Shown piece by piece: positions 24,635-32,816 of a stretch of DNA of 64,000 nucleotides. Source of the stretch: Scatavimonas merdigallinarum. GTDB taxonomy: Bacteria; Bacillota; Clostridia; Oscillospirales; Acutalibacteraceae. The notes beneath the pieces were generated by a model. The model did not search any database. It worked only from the letters and a program-made list of their open reading frames with translations, and was not told where the DNA came from. The stretch spans positions 1-64,000 of the forward strand of contig DVFW01000021.1 in the NCBI GenBank assembly GCA_018713055.1. Direction: 5' to 3'. The first letter of the stretch is position 1; each line of letters begins with the position of its first letter. Made by a program: the position numbers and the translations under genes.

Positions 24635-25777
24635 TTGGCAGAAAAAAGAGATTTTTACGAGGTTATGGGGGTTCCCAAAAACGCCTCTGACGATGAAATC
24701 AAAAAAGCGTTCCGAAAGCTTGCAAAAAAGTACCATCCGGATCTGAACCCGGGGGATAAGCAGGCAGAGGCAAAATTTAAAGAAGTAAATGAAGCATATG
24801 AAGTGCTTTCCGATAAAGACAAGCGTGCGCGTTACGACCAGTTTGGCCATGCGGGGGTAGACCCCAGCTATGGCGCGGGCGCGGCGGGCGGAAGCCCGTT
24901 TACACAGGATATTGACCTGGGCGATATTTTCAACAGCTTTTTTGGCGGGTTTGGCGGCAGGCAGCATCAAAACCCAAACGCGCCGCGAAGAGGCACGGAT
25001 ATTGAAACAACGGTGCATATATCGTTTGAAGAGGCGGCAAAAGGCTGCAGGAAAACGGTAACGTATCAAAATATCAGCACATGTAAAGACTGCTCCGGAA
25101 GCGGCGCTGCAAAAGGCACCGCGCCCAGAGTTTGTAAGGCCTGCGGCGGAACGGGTCAGGTAAAAATCAGCCAGCGCACGCCGTTTGGCATGATCCAGAC
25201 GGCGCGCGTCTGCGATGCCTGTAAAGGTAAAGGCAAAGTTATAGAAACGCCCTGCCGCACCTGTATGGGTACGGGCCGTACCAAAACCAGGCGCACGGTA
25301 GACGTGGATATCCCCGCAGGCATCAGCGACGACAGGGTGCTGAATGTAAGCGGCCATGGGAACGCCGGCGTCAATAACGGTCCCTATGGCGATTTGCACG
25401 TGTATGTAAATGTGCGCCCGCACCCGATTTTTGACCGCCGGGGGGACGACGTATGGTGCGAACTGCCCGTTACGTATTCACAGGCGGCTCTTGGCGCGGA
25501 GGTTACGGTCCCTACGCTTGACGGGAAGGTAAGCTATCCTATTCACGAAGGGACGCAGCCGGGAGATGTGTTTAAGCTTAAGGGAAAGGGCGTCCAGCAT
25601 CTGGGCGGCCGTGGCCGCGGCGACCAGTATGTTCGGGTAGCCATTGAAGTTCCTAAAAATCTTTCTGCAAAGCAGAAGGAGCTTTTGAAAAAGTTTGAAG
25701 AAGCCGTTGGCGAGAAAAATTACCAGAAACGAAAGGGCTTTTTTGATAAGCTTAAAGGAATGTTTGAAGAAACGTAA
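24635..25777 (+). CDS. dnaJ: Chaperone protein DnaJ (Hsp40)
   Basis: 380 residues. J-domain with the HPD triad in KKYHPDLNPG (about 32-41). A Gly/Phe-rich linker covers about 75-120. Four zinc-binding repeats follow: CKDCSGSG, CKACGGTG, CDACKGKG and CRTCMGTG. The C-terminal peptide-binding domains include DRRGDDVWCELPVTYSQAALG. Start is TTG 24635 after GGGGGCGTAGCT. Stimulates DnaK ATPase and delivers substrates. Confidence 0.98.
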   Translation: MAEKRDFYEVMGVPKNASDDEIKKAFRKLAKKYHPDLNPGDKQAEAKFKEVNEAYEVLSDKDKRARYDQFGHAGVDPSYGAGAAGGSPFTQDIDLGDIFNSFFGGFGGRQHQNPNAPRRGTDIETTVHISFEEAAKGCRKTVTYQNISTCKDCSGSGAAKGTAPRVCKACGGTGQVKISQRTPFGMIQTARVCDACKGKGKVIETPCRTCMGTGRTKTRRTVDVDIPAGISDDRVLNVSGHGNAGVNNGPYGDLHVYVNVRPHPIFDRRGDDVWCELPVTYSQAALGAEVTVPTLDGKVSYPIHEGTQPGDVFKLKGKGVQHLGGRGRGDQYVRVAIEVPKNLSAKQKELLKKFEEAVGEKNYQKRKGFFDKLKGMFEET

Positions 25778-25791
25778 AAAGAGGTGCCGCT

Positions 25792-26715
25792 TTGGATTGG
25801 ACGGAGATAAAAATACGCGTACCAATAAAAGACCTGGAAACCGCAGGCGATATTGCGCAAATGACCGTGCCCTATGGGATCTATATAGAGGACTATTCCA
25901 ATCTGGAAGAAGAGGTGGAGCAGATTGCGCGGATCAACCTGATTGACCAGGCGCTTTTGGAAAAAGACAGAAGCCACGGAATTATTCATATTTATATAAA
26001 TCCGGGCGACCATCCCGCGCAGGCGGTGGCTTTTTTGCGCGAACGCTATACGGCGGAAAAAATTGCGCATGAAATTATCTGTGAAAACTGTGCCGAGGAA
26101 GACTGGCGCGACAGCTGGAAGCAGTATTTTCATCCGGTTCCCGTGGGGGAAAAGCTGTTGATCCGCCCCACCTGGCACGAAACATGCAACCCGCAGGGCC
26201 GCATTGTTTTAAATTTAGACCCCGGGCTTGCGTTTGGCACGGGGACGCACGAAACCACGCGGCTTTGCCTTGCCGCGCTGGAAAAGCATGTAAAAAGCGG
26301 CATGCAGGTGCTTGATGTAGGGTGCGGCAGCGGGATCCTCTCCGTGGCGGCCCTTCTATTGGGCGCACAGCATGTGGTTGGCGTAGATATAGACGCGACG
26401 GCTGTAAAAATCGCCAGCGAAAACGCACAAAAAAATGGCGTAGAAGAAAGATTTGAAGTATTGTGCGGCGATCTGACGGAAAAGGTTGCAGGAAAGTATC
26501 ATATTGTCGTTGCCAATATTGTAGCAGACGCGGTGATTCAGCTTTGTGCAAGTATTGCAGATTATATGCTGGAGGATGCAGTTTATATTGCAAGCGGTAT
26601 TATAGACGCCCGCACAGACGACGTACTTTATGCGCTGGATCATAGCCGCTTTACCGTTTTGGAAACCGCACAGGATAACGGCTGGTATTGCATTACCGCC
26701 CAAAAAAAGAGATAA
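25792..26715 (+). CDS. prmA: Ribosomal protein L11 methyltransferase
   Basis: 307 residues. An N-terminal substrate-recognition domain is followed by a Rossmann methyltransferase: DPGLAFGTGTHETTRLCL, the SAM-binding motif LDVGCGSGILSVAALLLGA and post-motif VVANIVADAVIQL (the N-I element of PrmA). It methylates ribosomal protein L11. Start is TTG 25792, 14 nt after dnaJ; dnaJ-prmA order is conserved in Firmicutes. Confidence 0.96.
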   Translation: MDWTEIKIRVPIKDLETAGDIAQMTVPYGIYIEDYSNLEEEVEQIARINLIDQALLEKDRSHGIIHIYINPGDHPAQAVAFLRERYTAEKIAHEIICENCAEEDWRDSWKQYFHPVPVGEKLLIRPTWHETCNPQGRIVLNLDPGLAFGTGTHETTRLCLAALEKHVKSGMQVLDVGCGSGILSVAALLLGAQHVVGVDIDATAVKIASENAQKNGVEERFEVLCGDLTEKVAGKYHIVVANIVADAVIQLCASIADYMLEDAVYIASGIIDARTDDVLYALDHSRFTVLETAQDNGWYCITAQKKR

Positions 26716-26826
26716 AATAAGCTTTTTTACCGCTTTTTTCAGGAAAGACATAATTCCGTCACAATTTGCTGTTAAAATAAACTTGCTTATTTTTCGTTTA
26801 AATTTCAAAAATCGGAGGTTTCTAAA

Positions 26827-27426
26827 ATGAAAAAACCTACAAAAAGAGACATTGTCAATCTGTTTTTTTCCTCGTTTCTTGTAATTGGATATGTAATCTG
26901 CGCATATTTCTTCAGCACGCTGATGGGGAACATGGTCGATCCGGTTACAAGCGGTGCGATAGACCTGGTAATTTTTGCCGTATTTGGGCTTTTGCTGTTT
27001 TATGCAACAAGGGTCGGCGACGGCAGGCAGGTCCGGCGCTTTAGCATACCTACGCTGATTTTGGTAGATTTACCTGCGGTTTATATTTTGGTTGCGTATT
27101 TTGCAATGGGTCTGCCGTTCCATACGGAACTTGCGGCAAATACCTCTATTGTGTTGCTTGCGGCGGTGGCGTTGGGCTATGCGGTCCCGTATACGTTCTT
27201 GAGCGGCTATGAGCTTGCGCCGCCGGAGGAGGAAACGCCAAAGCCAGCCGGGGAACAGGTCGAAGACGGCTATTCTACGCTGGATATTGCATTTAAAAGT
27301 GAAGAAGAGGCGCAAAACGCGGAAGATATGGAAGAAAACGACGAAGAAGCGCCAACGGCAACCGGGGAGCAGGCAGAAGATTCATTGGAATCTGTGAAAG
27401 AAACAGAAGAAAAAGAGGAAGAATAA
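26827..27426 (+). CDS. Four-helix membrane protein with acidic repeat tail
   Basis: 199 residues, unknown function. Four helices occupy about residues 11-130 (NLFFSSFLVIGYVICAYFF, AIDLVIFAVFGLLLFYA, FSIPTLILVDLPAVYILVAYF, TSIVLLAAVALGYAVPYTFL). The last 70 residues are strongly acidic and contain two related segments, EETPKPAGEQVEDG and EEAPTATGEQAEDS, which look like a duplicated unit. CGGAGG precedes ATG 26827. It sits between prmA and the Mrp gene. Confidence 0.75.
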   Translation: MKKPTKRDIVNLFFSSFLVIGYVICAYFFSTLMGNMVDPVTSGAIDLVIFAVFGLLLFYATRVGDGRQVRRFSIPTLILVDLPAVYILVAYFAMGLPFHTELAANTSIVLLAAVALGYAVPYTFLSGYELAPPEEETPKPAGEQVEDGYSTLDIAFKSEEEAQNAEDMEENDEEAPTATGEQAEDSLESVKETEEKEEE

Positions 27427-27454
27427 CAGTAGGTATTTATTTGATAGGAGATGT

Positions 27455-28306
27455 ATGAAAATGGCAGAGGGTTGTACACATGATTGCGGAAGCTGCGGGG
27501 AAGACTGCCCTTCCAGAACGCAGGAGCAGCAGGATTTTTCAGCAAAGCTGCATGCGCTCAGCCGGGTAAAAAAAGTTATTGGCGTCATAAGCGGTAAGGG
27601 CGGCGTTGGAAAATCCATGGTTACGTCCATGCTGGCGGTGCTGTTTAACCGCCGGGGCTTTAAAACAGCAGTTTTGGATGCGGACGTTACAGGGCCGTCT
27701 GTCCCAAAAGTGTTTGGAATCAACAAACAAAAGGCGCAGGGCAACGAATTTGGCCTGCTGCCGGTATCTACAAAAACGGGGATTGAAATTATGTCTGTCA
27801 ATCTGCTTTTACCCAGCGAGACAGACCCGGTCGTGTGGCGCGGGCCGATTATAGCAGGAACGGTAAAACAATTCTGGACAGATGTGATCTGGAAAGATAT
27901 CGACTACATGTTTGTAGATATGCCCCCTGGAACGGGCGATGTTCCGCTTACGGTGTTCCAGTCTATTCCGCTTGACGGGATCGTGATTGTCACTTCGCCG
28001 CAGGAGCTGGTTTCCATGATTGTGGCAAAGGCGGTCAATATGGCCGATATGATGCATATTCCCATTTTGGGCGTGGTGGAAAATATGAGCTATTTTGTAT
28101 GTCCGGACTGCGGCAAAAGACACAGCATTTACGGGGAAAGCCATATTGAACAGACCGCCGCGGAGCATGGAACAGAGGTATTGGGGAAGCTGCCGATGGA
28201 TCCGTCTGTGGCAAAGGCTGCTGATACCGGAACAATAGAGCTGTTTGTGGGCGATTGGCTCGACCATGCCGCAGACAGAATTGAACAAAAGCTAAAAAAA
28301 GATTAA
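27455..28306 (+). CDS. Mrp/NBP35-family iron-sulfur carrier ATPase
   Basis: 283 residues. A deviant Walker A, VISGKGGVGKSMVTSMLA, is at about 48-65, and Walker-type D-V-T-G-P-S-V-P-K follows. The central metal site of the family is visible as ENMSYFVCPDCGKRH. An N-terminal Cys cluster (C7, C11, C14, C18 in GCTHDCGSCGEDC) is spaced unlike classical NBP35. It probably loads 4Fe-4S clusters onto target proteins. ATG 27455 and ATG 27461 are both possible; AGGAG is 4 and 10 nt before them. Confidence 0.93.
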   Translation: MKMAEGCTHDCGSCGEDCPSRTQEQQDFSAKLHALSRVKKVIGVISGKGGVGKSMVTSMLAVLFNRRGFKTAVLDADVTGPSVPKVFGINKQKAQGNEFGLLPVSTKTGIEIMSVNLLLPSETDPVVWRGPIIAGTVKQFWTDVIWKDIDYMFVDMPPGTGDVPLTVFQSIPLDGIVIVTSPQELVSMIVAKAVNMADMMHIPILGVVENMSYFVCPDCGKRHSIYGESHIEQTAAEHGTEVLGKLPMDPSVAKAADTGTIELFVGDWLDHAADRIEQKLKKD

Positions 28307-28377
28307 CCAAAGGCGCTTTACAGGCGGGCCCTTTTATAGAAAAAGGCCAAGCGTTGCCTGAAAGGAGCAGAAATGGG

Positions 28378-28411
28378 AAACAGCGTGTTTTGTACGCTGT
28401 TTTCTTTTTTA
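28378..28411 (+). terminator. Terminator after the Mrp ATPase gene
   Basis: AAACAGCGT (28378-28386) pairs with ACGCTGTTT (28394-28402), followed by CTTTTTTAT. Confidence 0.85.
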
Positions 28412-28429
28412 TAAAAAACAGAAAAAAGA

Positions 28430-28468
28430 AAACAAATGTTTGATTTTTTAAAAAAGATATGATATAAT
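28430..28468 (+). promoter_or_regulatory. lexA promoter with overlapping SOS-like box
   Basis: TTGATT (28440-28445), 17-bp spacer, perfect TATAAT (28463-28468). The palindrome AAACAAATGTTT (28430-28441) overlaps the -35 box. It matches the GAAC-N4-GTTC layout of Firmicutes SOS boxes with relaxed outer bases, consistent with autoregulation. The promoter is solid; the operator is tentative. Confidence 0.6.
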
Positions 28469-28514
28469 TCGATTGAAAACAGTTTAAACCGCTGCCCAGT
28501 AAGGAGTTTTTACA

Positions 28515-29102
28515 ATGAAACAACTTTCAAAAAGCCAGCAGAAAATACTCGACTATATACGCGAGTGCGCACAGGAGGGCCTTTCCCCCTCTGTCAGGGA
28601 AATTTGCAAGGCGACCGGGTTGAAATCGACCTCGACCGTGCACGCGCACCTGAACACCCTGCAGGAAAGAGGGCTGATTTCTCGCGAGGCAAAACTGAAC
28701 AGAACAATCCGCGTAAGCGGTGAAAAGACCGTGCCGGTTCCCGTGCTGGGAAGGGTAACCGCCGGCATGCCTGTTCTGGCCGTGGAAGAAATAGAAGGTT
28801 ACGTGCCTATAAGCGAAAGCGTGCGCCGCGGCAGGGAGCTGTTTGCTTTGCGTATAGACGGTGACAGCATGATCAACGCGGGAATCCTGGACGGCGACAT
28901 TGTAGTCGTGTGTAAAACGCCTGTTGCAGAAAATGGGGAGATTGTAGTAGCCCTGATAGAAGATGAAGCGACGGTCAAACGCTTTTATCGGGAAGAGGGC
29001 CATATTCGCCTGCAGCCGGAAAATCCGGCTTACGACCCAATTATTGTGGAGGAATGCATGCTGCTCGGAACGGTTGTTTCTGTTGTGCGGTATTACACTT
29101 AA
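28515..29102 (+). CDS. lexA: LexA repressor
   Basis: 195 residues; SOS-response repressor that self-cleaves when RecA filaments form. N-terminal winged helix: QQKILDYIRECAQEGLSPSVREICKATGLKSTSTVHAHLNTL. The cleavage site is the Ala-Gly in VTAGMPVLA. The catalytic Ser is in GDSMINAGI and the Lys in EATVKRFYRE. AAGGAG precedes ATG 28515. Monocistronic. Confidence 0.97.
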   Translation: MKQLSKSQQKILDYIRECAQEGLSPSVREICKATGLKSTSTVHAHLNTLQERGLISREAKLNRTIRVSGEKTVPVPVLGRVTAGMPVLAVEEIEGYVPISESVRRGRELFALRIDGDSMINAGILDGDIVVVCKTPVAENGEIVVALIEDEATVKRFYREEGHIRLQPENPAYDPIIVEECMLLGTVVSVVRYYT

Positions 29103-29268
29103 TTTTGTTTTATTCACAGAACTTTCTTGATCTTTTAAAAGATTATTCACAACGTATTCATACTCTCATTTTATAATAAGACCGTACTCAAAAGACGGAG
29201 CCGCAACCGTCAGAGTATAAATGTTCTACCCTCCTCAATGTACCCCTCAAACTTAAAAAAGGAAAAAC

Positions 29269-29305
29269 GAAAAGACCCGGTCTTCCGCAAAGGCCGGGTC
29301 TTTTC
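29269..29305. terminator. Bidirectional terminator between lexA and DUF554 gene
   Basis: GAAAAGACCCGG (29269-29280) pairs with CCGGGTCTTTTC (29294-29305). T-rich and A-rich flanks serve both strands. The rest of the 289-nt lexA/DUF554 gap holds only a short hairpin GACGG/CCGTC near 29197-29214. Confidence 0.8.
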
Positions 29306-29391
29306 ATTTGTGTGTATGTGTTTGTAAAAACAGACTGAAACGTCTGCCAAAAACCGTATAACTGCAAAAAGCGTTTGCGTCTTTGGAGATT

Positions 29392-30108
29392 TTATTGTGC
29401 AAATGCAGGTAACAGGCCGCCCAGCCATTGAAAAAGCGGGCACAAAAGGATAGGGAAAAAGATCGCGGGCACGTAGTTCATGATTTTAAGTTTTGTGATG
29501 CCCAGCATGTTAAGTGCAAGCCCAATAATAATAACAGAGCCGGCACAGGTCATTTCGTTGACAACCCACGTGCTTAAAAAAGGAGATATCCACTGTGCCA
29601 AAAGCGTAATGCCCCCCTGGTAAACAAGCACAAACCCGGCGGCGAAAAGTACGCCTATTCCAAAGGAGGAGGCAAAAATAACAGCGGCGACAAAATCCAG
29701 CATAGATTTTGTAAAAAGCATGCTGTGGTCGCCGGTCAAACCGCTTTGCAGCGAACCGACAATTGTCATGGCACCTACGCAGAATAATAGACAGGCGCTT
29801 ACAAAGCCCTGCGCAATCGTTTTGTTTTCACCGGGCCCTGCCATTTTGCGTTCGATCAGGCGGCCCAAATTGTTTATGCGTCTGTCCAGGTTTGCAAGCT
29901 GCCCCACCACCGTGCCCAGCACCATAGAGAGAATCAGCAAAAGCGTATTTTCACCTTCAAGCGCCCCCGTGATACCAATATATAAAGTACAAAGACCCAG
30001 TGCTTTCATCAGGGCTTCCGCAAGCTTTTGCGGAAGCCCTTTTTTCAGCAGCAGCCCTATACAGCCGCCAAGCAGAACCGCAACAGTATTTACAATGGTT
30101 CCCAGCAT
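29392..30108 (-). CDS. DUF554-family membrane protein
   Basis: 238 residues with about seven helices. Family landmarks are the opening MLGTIVNTVAVLLGGCIGLLL, SMVLGTVVGQLANLDRRINNLG, ACLLFCVGAMTIVGSLQSGLTGDHS and NEMTCAGSVIIIGLALNMLGI. Function unknown; the family is sometimes proposed as a transporter. AGGAGG lies about 9 nt before ATG 30108, and TATAAT precedes it on the minus strand. It is divergent from the GntR operon. Confidence 0.9.
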   Translation of the reverse strand: MLGTIVNTVAVLLGGCIGLLLKKGLPQKLAEALMKALGLCTLYIGITGALEGENTLLLILSMVLGTVVGQLANLDRRINNLGRLIERKMAGPGENKTIAQGFVSACLLFCVGAMTIVGSLQSGLTGDHSMLFTKSMLDFVAAVIFASSFGIGVLFAAGFVLVYQGGITLLAQWISPFLSTWVVNEMTCAGSVIIIGLALNMLGITKLKIMNYVPAIFFPILLCPLFQWLGGLLPAFAQ

Positions 30109-30198
30109 GGTTTATATCCTCCTGCACATTTTGCTGCATAAAATTATATACCCTGGTAAAAGCGGTATTTTTTACATACGGAAAAAAAGAAAAAAGTC

Positions 30199-30226
30199 TT
30201 GACACATGTGTAATATTGTATATAAT
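30199..30226 (+). promoter_or_regulatory. Sigma-A promoter of the GntR/ABC operon
   Basis: TTGACA (30199-30204), 16-bp spacer, perfect TATAAT (30221-30226). Confidence 0.85.
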
Positions 30227-30241
30227 GGATATATACAATAT
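30213..30241 (+). promoter_or_regulatory. Inverted-repeat operator for the YtrA-type regulator
   Basis: Perfect 12-bp arms ATATTGTATATA (30213-30224) and TATATACAATAT (30230-30241) with a 5-nt centre. It overlaps the -10 box, so binding would block RNA polymerase. This is the expected position for GntR autoregulation. Confidence 0.8.
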
Positions 30242-30259
30242 ACTGTATGGAGGTTGCTC

Positions 30260-30637
30260 ATGAATATTTTGATTCGAAATACGTCTTCCACACCGATCTA
30301 TGAGCAGATCGTGTCGCAAATCAAAGCGATGATCATCAGCGGGGCTTTGCAGGAAGGCGACGCGCTTCCCTCCATGCGGCTGTTGGCAAAGGAGCTGCGC
30401 ATTAGCGTTATCACAACAAAGCGTGCGTATGAGGAACTGGAGCGCGACGGCTTTATTTTTTCTGTAACAGGGAAGGGAAGCTTTGTAGCGGAAAAAAATA
30501 TGGAATTGATCAGAGAACAGCACTTAAAAGAGGTGGAAGCGCATCTGCAGGCCATTGTAGAGCTTGCAGTGCGGTGCGGTCTGTCTTTAGAAGAGCTGCA
30601 ATCCATGCTCGCGTTGTTTTACGGCGAAAAAGATTGA
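30260..30637 (+). CDS. GntR-family regulator, YtrA subfamily
   Basis: 125 residues, the short YtrA form without an effector domain. DNA-binding part: TPIYEQIVSQIKAMIISGALQEGDALPSMRLLAKELRISVITTKRAYEELERDGFI, with the conserved LPS-R-LA and T-AY-LE-G elements. The C-terminal 50 residues are a helical dimerisation segment. ATG 30260 with GGAGG upstream. First gene of a regulator-ATPase-permease operon; such regulators usually respond to cell-envelope stress or antibiotics. Confidence 0.95.
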   Translation: MNILIRNTSSTPIYEQIVSQIKAMIISGALQEGDALPSMRLLAKELRISVITTKRAYEELERDGFIFSVTGKGSFVAEKNMELIREQHLKEVEAHLQAIVELAVRCGLSLEELQSMLALFYGEKD

Positions 30638-30661
30638 TTAAGCGGAAGAGAGAGGTTTTTT

Positions 30662-31510
30662 ATGGATTATGCAGTAAATTTGCGCAATGTAACAAAAAAA
30701 TATCCCGGCTTTATACTGGACAAAGTTAATCTTTCGGTCCCCACGGGGACGGTTATGGGGCTGGTTGGTGAAAACGGGGCGGGTAAGAGTACAACACTGC
30801 ACCTGATGCTTGGCCTTATAAGGCAAGATGCCGGCAGCGTTACCCTGTTGGGAAAAGACAGCGCCCAGTTAGACAGGCAGATAAAGGAGCAGATTGGTGT
30901 TGTAATGGATGAAGCCTGCTTTCCGGAAGGGCTTACAGCCAGAGATATCAACAAAATTTTGCGCAGCCTTTATAAAACATGGGATGAGGAAAAGTTTTTT
31001 TCCTGCCTCAAGCAATTTTCCCTGCCGGAAAAGAGGATCGTCAAGGCATACTCCAGGGGGATGAAAATGAAGCTGTCTATTGCTGCGGCGCTTTCGCATA
31101 ACACAAGGCTTTTAATTCTGGATGAAGCCACTGCGGGGCTGGACCCTGTTGTGCGTGACGAAATATTGGAGATCTTTATGACATTTATGCAGGAAGAATC
31201 GCATACAATCGTTATGTCTTCCCATATTGTCAGCGACCTTGAAAGAGTGTGCGATTATATTGCATTTTTGCACAAAGGAAAGCTTATTTTTGCAGATGAA
31301 AAGGATGTTCTGCTGGATCGGTATGCCATTTTAAAATGCCCGCTGGAGCAGCTTGGAAAGGTGGACCAGCGCGCCGTAATCGGCCGGAGGCTGAATATGT
31401 TTGGGGCCGAGGCGCTTGTGGAAAAAAGAAGAATGCCCAGAGATTGTATTCTGGATAAAGCGGGAATAGAGGAAATTATGCGTTTTTACAGTAAGGAGGA
31501 AGAGGCATGA
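30662..31510 (+). CDS. ABC transporter ATP-binding protein (YtrB-like)
   Basis: 282 residues. Walker A GLVGENGAGKSTTLHL (about 34-49), signature AYSRGMKMKLSIAAALSH, Walker B LLILDEATAGLDP and H-switch TIVMSSHIVSDLERV. Within the Walker B region the usual E-P is E-A (DEATAGLDP), as in the YtrB type. Follows the GntR gene by 24 nt and overlaps the permease by 4 nt. Confidence 0.93.
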   Translation: MDYAVNLRNVTKKYPGFILDKVNLSVPTGTVMGLVGENGAGKSTTLHLMLGLIRQDAGSVTLLGKDSAQLDRQIKEQIGVVMDEACFPEGLTARDINKILRSLYKTWDEEKFFSCLKQFSLPEKRIVKAYSRGMKMKLSIAAALSHNTRLLILDEATAGLDPVVRDEILEIFMTFMQEESHTIVMSSHIVSDLERVCDYIAFLHKGKLIFADEKDVLLDRYAILKCPLEQLGKVDQRAVIGRRLNMFGAEALVEKRRMPRDCILDKAGIEEIMRFYSKEEEA

Positions 31511-32178
31511 AGGGATTGATCCTGAAGGATCTTTTCAACTTAAAAGGGCAGGCGAGGTTTTATGTGGCAATTCCGCTATTGATGGTTGTGTTGTCTGCTT
31601 TTTCATCCGGCAGCATGCAGGTGTTTGCAATCGTCTATTGCCTGCTGTTTTCCATTATGCTGCCCATAACGGCGCTTAGCCTGGATGAACGTGCAAATTG
31701 GGACTGCTATGCACTTTGCGCACCGGTTTCGAGATGGGGTATGGTGTTGAGCAAGTACCTGCTGGGATTGCTCTTTATTATAGCGGGCGTTTTGCTTTAC
31801 TTTCTGGTTGTCTGTTTTCGCGGTATTGCCACAGGCTTTGAAAGCTTTGATGTGCAGGGAACGCTGGTTTCAATTGGCTGGATGACGGCGGGTGCATGTA
31901 CTTTGTTTGCAATTTTTATGCCCATTATGTTCCGGATTGGTACAGAAAAGGGCCGAATTGTTATGATTGGCGTGATTGTAGTGCCGGTGCTGCTGTTGAG
32001 CCTGCTTTCTTCAACGGAATTCTTTTCGGCGCTGGGCGGCAGTACAATAGAGCAGGCGCTGGCGGCATTTTTTACAGGGAACGCGGCGTTTCCGTTTGTT
32101 GCCGCCGGGGTGGCGATTGTTCTGCTTGTGGCGTCGGTGCTTTTATCGGTAGCGGTTTATAGTAAAAAAGAATTTTAA
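31507..32178 (+). CDS. ABC-2 permease of the YtrA-type operon
   Basis: 223 residues with six helices; resembles ABC-2 permeases of the BcrB/ YtrC-D style. Key segments: FYVAIPLLMVVLSAFSSGSM, SIMLPITALSLDERANWDCYALCAPVSRWGMVLSKYLLGLL (cytoplasmic coupling), FPFVAAGVAIVLLVASVLLSVAVY. Overlaps the ATPase gene as ATGA. A single permease gene is present, so the transporter is likely ATPase2-permease2. Confidence 0.88.
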   Translation: MKGLILKDLFNLKGQARFYVAIPLLMVVLSAFSSGSMQVFAIVYCLLFSIMLPITALSLDERANWDCYALCAPVSRWGMVLSKYLLGLLFIIAGVLLYFLVVCFRGIATGFESFDVQGTLVSIGWMTAGACTLFAIFMPIMFRIGTEKGRIVMIGVIVVPVLLLSLLSSTEFFSALGGSTIEQALAAFFTGNAAFPFVAAGVAIVLLVASVLLSVAVYSKKEF

Positions 32179-32816
32179 TTGTGCTGAAAGGAACGCTGGC
32201 AGTGTCAAAACAGGTGCTGCCAGCGTTAGCTATGGTTAAAAAACAAATGGAAAGAACGTCTTGGCTTAATAAAGCTGTAACAATATGTACGCAACATTTG
32301 CAAATTGAGCCGTTTTTCATTTGTTCAAACGATGCCCGGCAATTGCGGAGAATGCGGTACACCGCGCCCGCGGCTTGCCTGTGCCGCACAGCCTTTTTGG
32401 GTCTGCTGTGCTGGCCCCGGACCAGTTACCGCCGTATCGTCCGAACAGATCGCCGCTTCTTTAAACCGTTTTCTGCCTTTATTGTCAAGGCAAGCTGCTG
32501 CTTTCCCCTCCCTTTGTCATGAAAACTTCTCTTCTTAATATGACAAATGATGAACACTTCCCAAAGCGCAAAAAAAGCAGCGCATGCCCGACGAAAGGCT
32601 TGAAGGCTGCCAGGCGGCAAGGCTGGGAATCTTCCGCACGCTTCAGGTTGTTTCCGTTCTTTCTCCACACTTCATCTTTGTCTTTTTCCGCCTCGTTCTC
32701 CAATAAAAAAACAAACACAACCGCGTTGTTTTCCAAACGGGCGGAGTCCTTGCAAGGGAAGAGCAATTGTGGTAAAATCATAAATATTTGAAGGGATTTA
32801 TAAGGAGCGATTTGCT
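32179..32816. other. 638-nt stretch without a convincing gene
   Basis: Begins with a hairpin (AACGCTGGCAG at 32192-32202 with CTGCCAGCGTT at 32217-32227) lacking a T-run. Several short frames on both strands lack ribosome binding sites and recognisable domains; the best is about 69 residues from ATG 32332 with a CGECG element but no Shine-Dalgarno. Inverted repeat TTTGTCAT/ATGACAAA lies near 32513-32547. The final 70 nt hold the asnB promoter and leader. It could be a decayed gene or carry an untranslated RNA. Confidence 0.5.
32750..32778 (+). promoter_or_regulatory. Sigma-A promoter of asnB
   Basis: TTGCAA (32750-32755), 17-bp spacer, TAAAAT (32773-32778), about 40 nt before the asnB ATG. 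Confidence 0.7.

Noticed and set aside
32192..32227. Terminator of the YtrA-type ABC operon
   Set aside because: The 11-bp stem is clear, but the loop is 14 nt and no T-run follows, so I list it only as a hairpin in the gene-free stretch.
32181..32522. Short frames in the gap before asnB, including a 69-codon frame with CGECG at 32332
   Set aside because: No ribosome binding sites, no recognisable domains, and overlapping alternatives on both strands; insufficient evidence for a gene.
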